Assembly (NCBI GenBank): GCA_964454975.1
Contig: CAYVVD010000026.1
Location: 1-34,126, forward strand
Origin: CAYVVD01 sp964454975
GTDB taxonomy: Bacteria > Bacteroidota > Ignavibacteria > Kapaibacteriales > UBA2268
Reading direction: 5' to 3'
Length of the DNA stretch: 34,126 nucleotides
The translations under genes and the position numbers were made by a program. The notes below the pieces were generated by a model. The model was not told the DNA's origin. It ran no database searches and worked only from the letters and a program-made list of their open reading frames with translations. Position 1 is the stretch's first letter; the number at the start of each line of letters is the position of its first letter. Positions 34,099 to 34,126 of this stretch are shown here, piece by piece.

Positions 34099-34126
34099 AT
34101 GCCGTTGGGAGAAAAACTCAGGAACA
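34099..34126 (+). CDS. Possible start of a truncated plus-strand gene
   Basis: An ATG at 34099 opens a frame MPLGEKLRN that runs off the window. LGEKLR is a common beginning of helix-turn-helix (XRE or RodZ-type) proteins, and the position, divergent from the ZnuA-like gene, suits a gene start. Only nine residues are visible and no clear ribosome binding site precedes it. Confidence 0.3.

Overview
The window looks like a chromosomal segment of a free-living, diderm, flagellated bacterium of the Bacteroidota/Chlorobi assemblage, most like the Ignavibacteria/Kapabacteria lineages. Three things point there: a very large secreted protein with a GEVED domain and a type IX secretion (T9SS) C-terminal sorting domain; a complete flagellar basal-body/hook operon, which typical Bacteroidota lack; and outer-membrane biology genes (an LptF/LptG-type permease, an MltD-like LysM transglycosylase, a lipobox lipoprotein). 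No rRNA, tRNA, CRISPR array, transposase or phage gene was seen.

Layout. (1) 1-5599, minus: a 1846-residue T9SS cargo protein with its own terminator. (2) 5827-8930: a divergent aspartokinase-like protein, convergent and slightly overlapping with an LptF/G-family permease, then secG and a hairpin terminator. (3) 8946-10631, minus: a GAF-GAF-SpoIIE/PP2C phosphatase, divergent from the flagellar operon. (4) 10791-22851, plus: a flagellar operon in the same order as the Bacillus-type fla operon: flgB, flgC, a small unknown, fliE, fliF, fliG, fliH, fliI, fliJ, a ylxF/motE-like gene, fliK, flgD, a TIGR02530-like flagellar-operon gene and flgE. It starts at a sigma-54-like -24/-12 element just before flgB and ends at a strong intrinsic terminator after flgE. 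A compact, apparently structured RNA segment and an unusually strong ribosome binding site precede flgE. (5) 22852-28987, plus: a leader followed by ornithine carbamoyltransferase, carbamate kinase, aspartate carbamoyltransferase, ornithine aminotransferase and a predicted GTPase of the cyclic-2,3-diphosphoglycerate-synthetase family (COG2403). These genes could form a carbamoyl-phosphate/ornithine hub. Between carbamate kinase and aspartate carbamoyltransferase sits a small cassette: a frameshifted four-helix-bundle (IVP/S23-type) gene flanked by inverted copies of an 8-nt-periodic repeat. (6) 29001-34038, minus: a perfect 30-bp palindrome between convergent genes, then (in transcription order) a ZnuA-like binding protein lacking its metal ligands, an MltD-like transglycosylase with five LysM domains, a purple-acid-phosphatase-like enzyme and a lipoprotein. 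A possible new plus-strand gene begins at the right edge.

The most unusual items are the inverted-repeat-flanked four-helix-bundle cassette inside a metabolic operon, the COG2403 GTPase linked to carbamoyl-phosphate enzymes, the structured flgE leader, the sigma-54-like flagellar promoter, and two homologues (aspartokinase-like, ZnuA-like) whose signature residues are changed.
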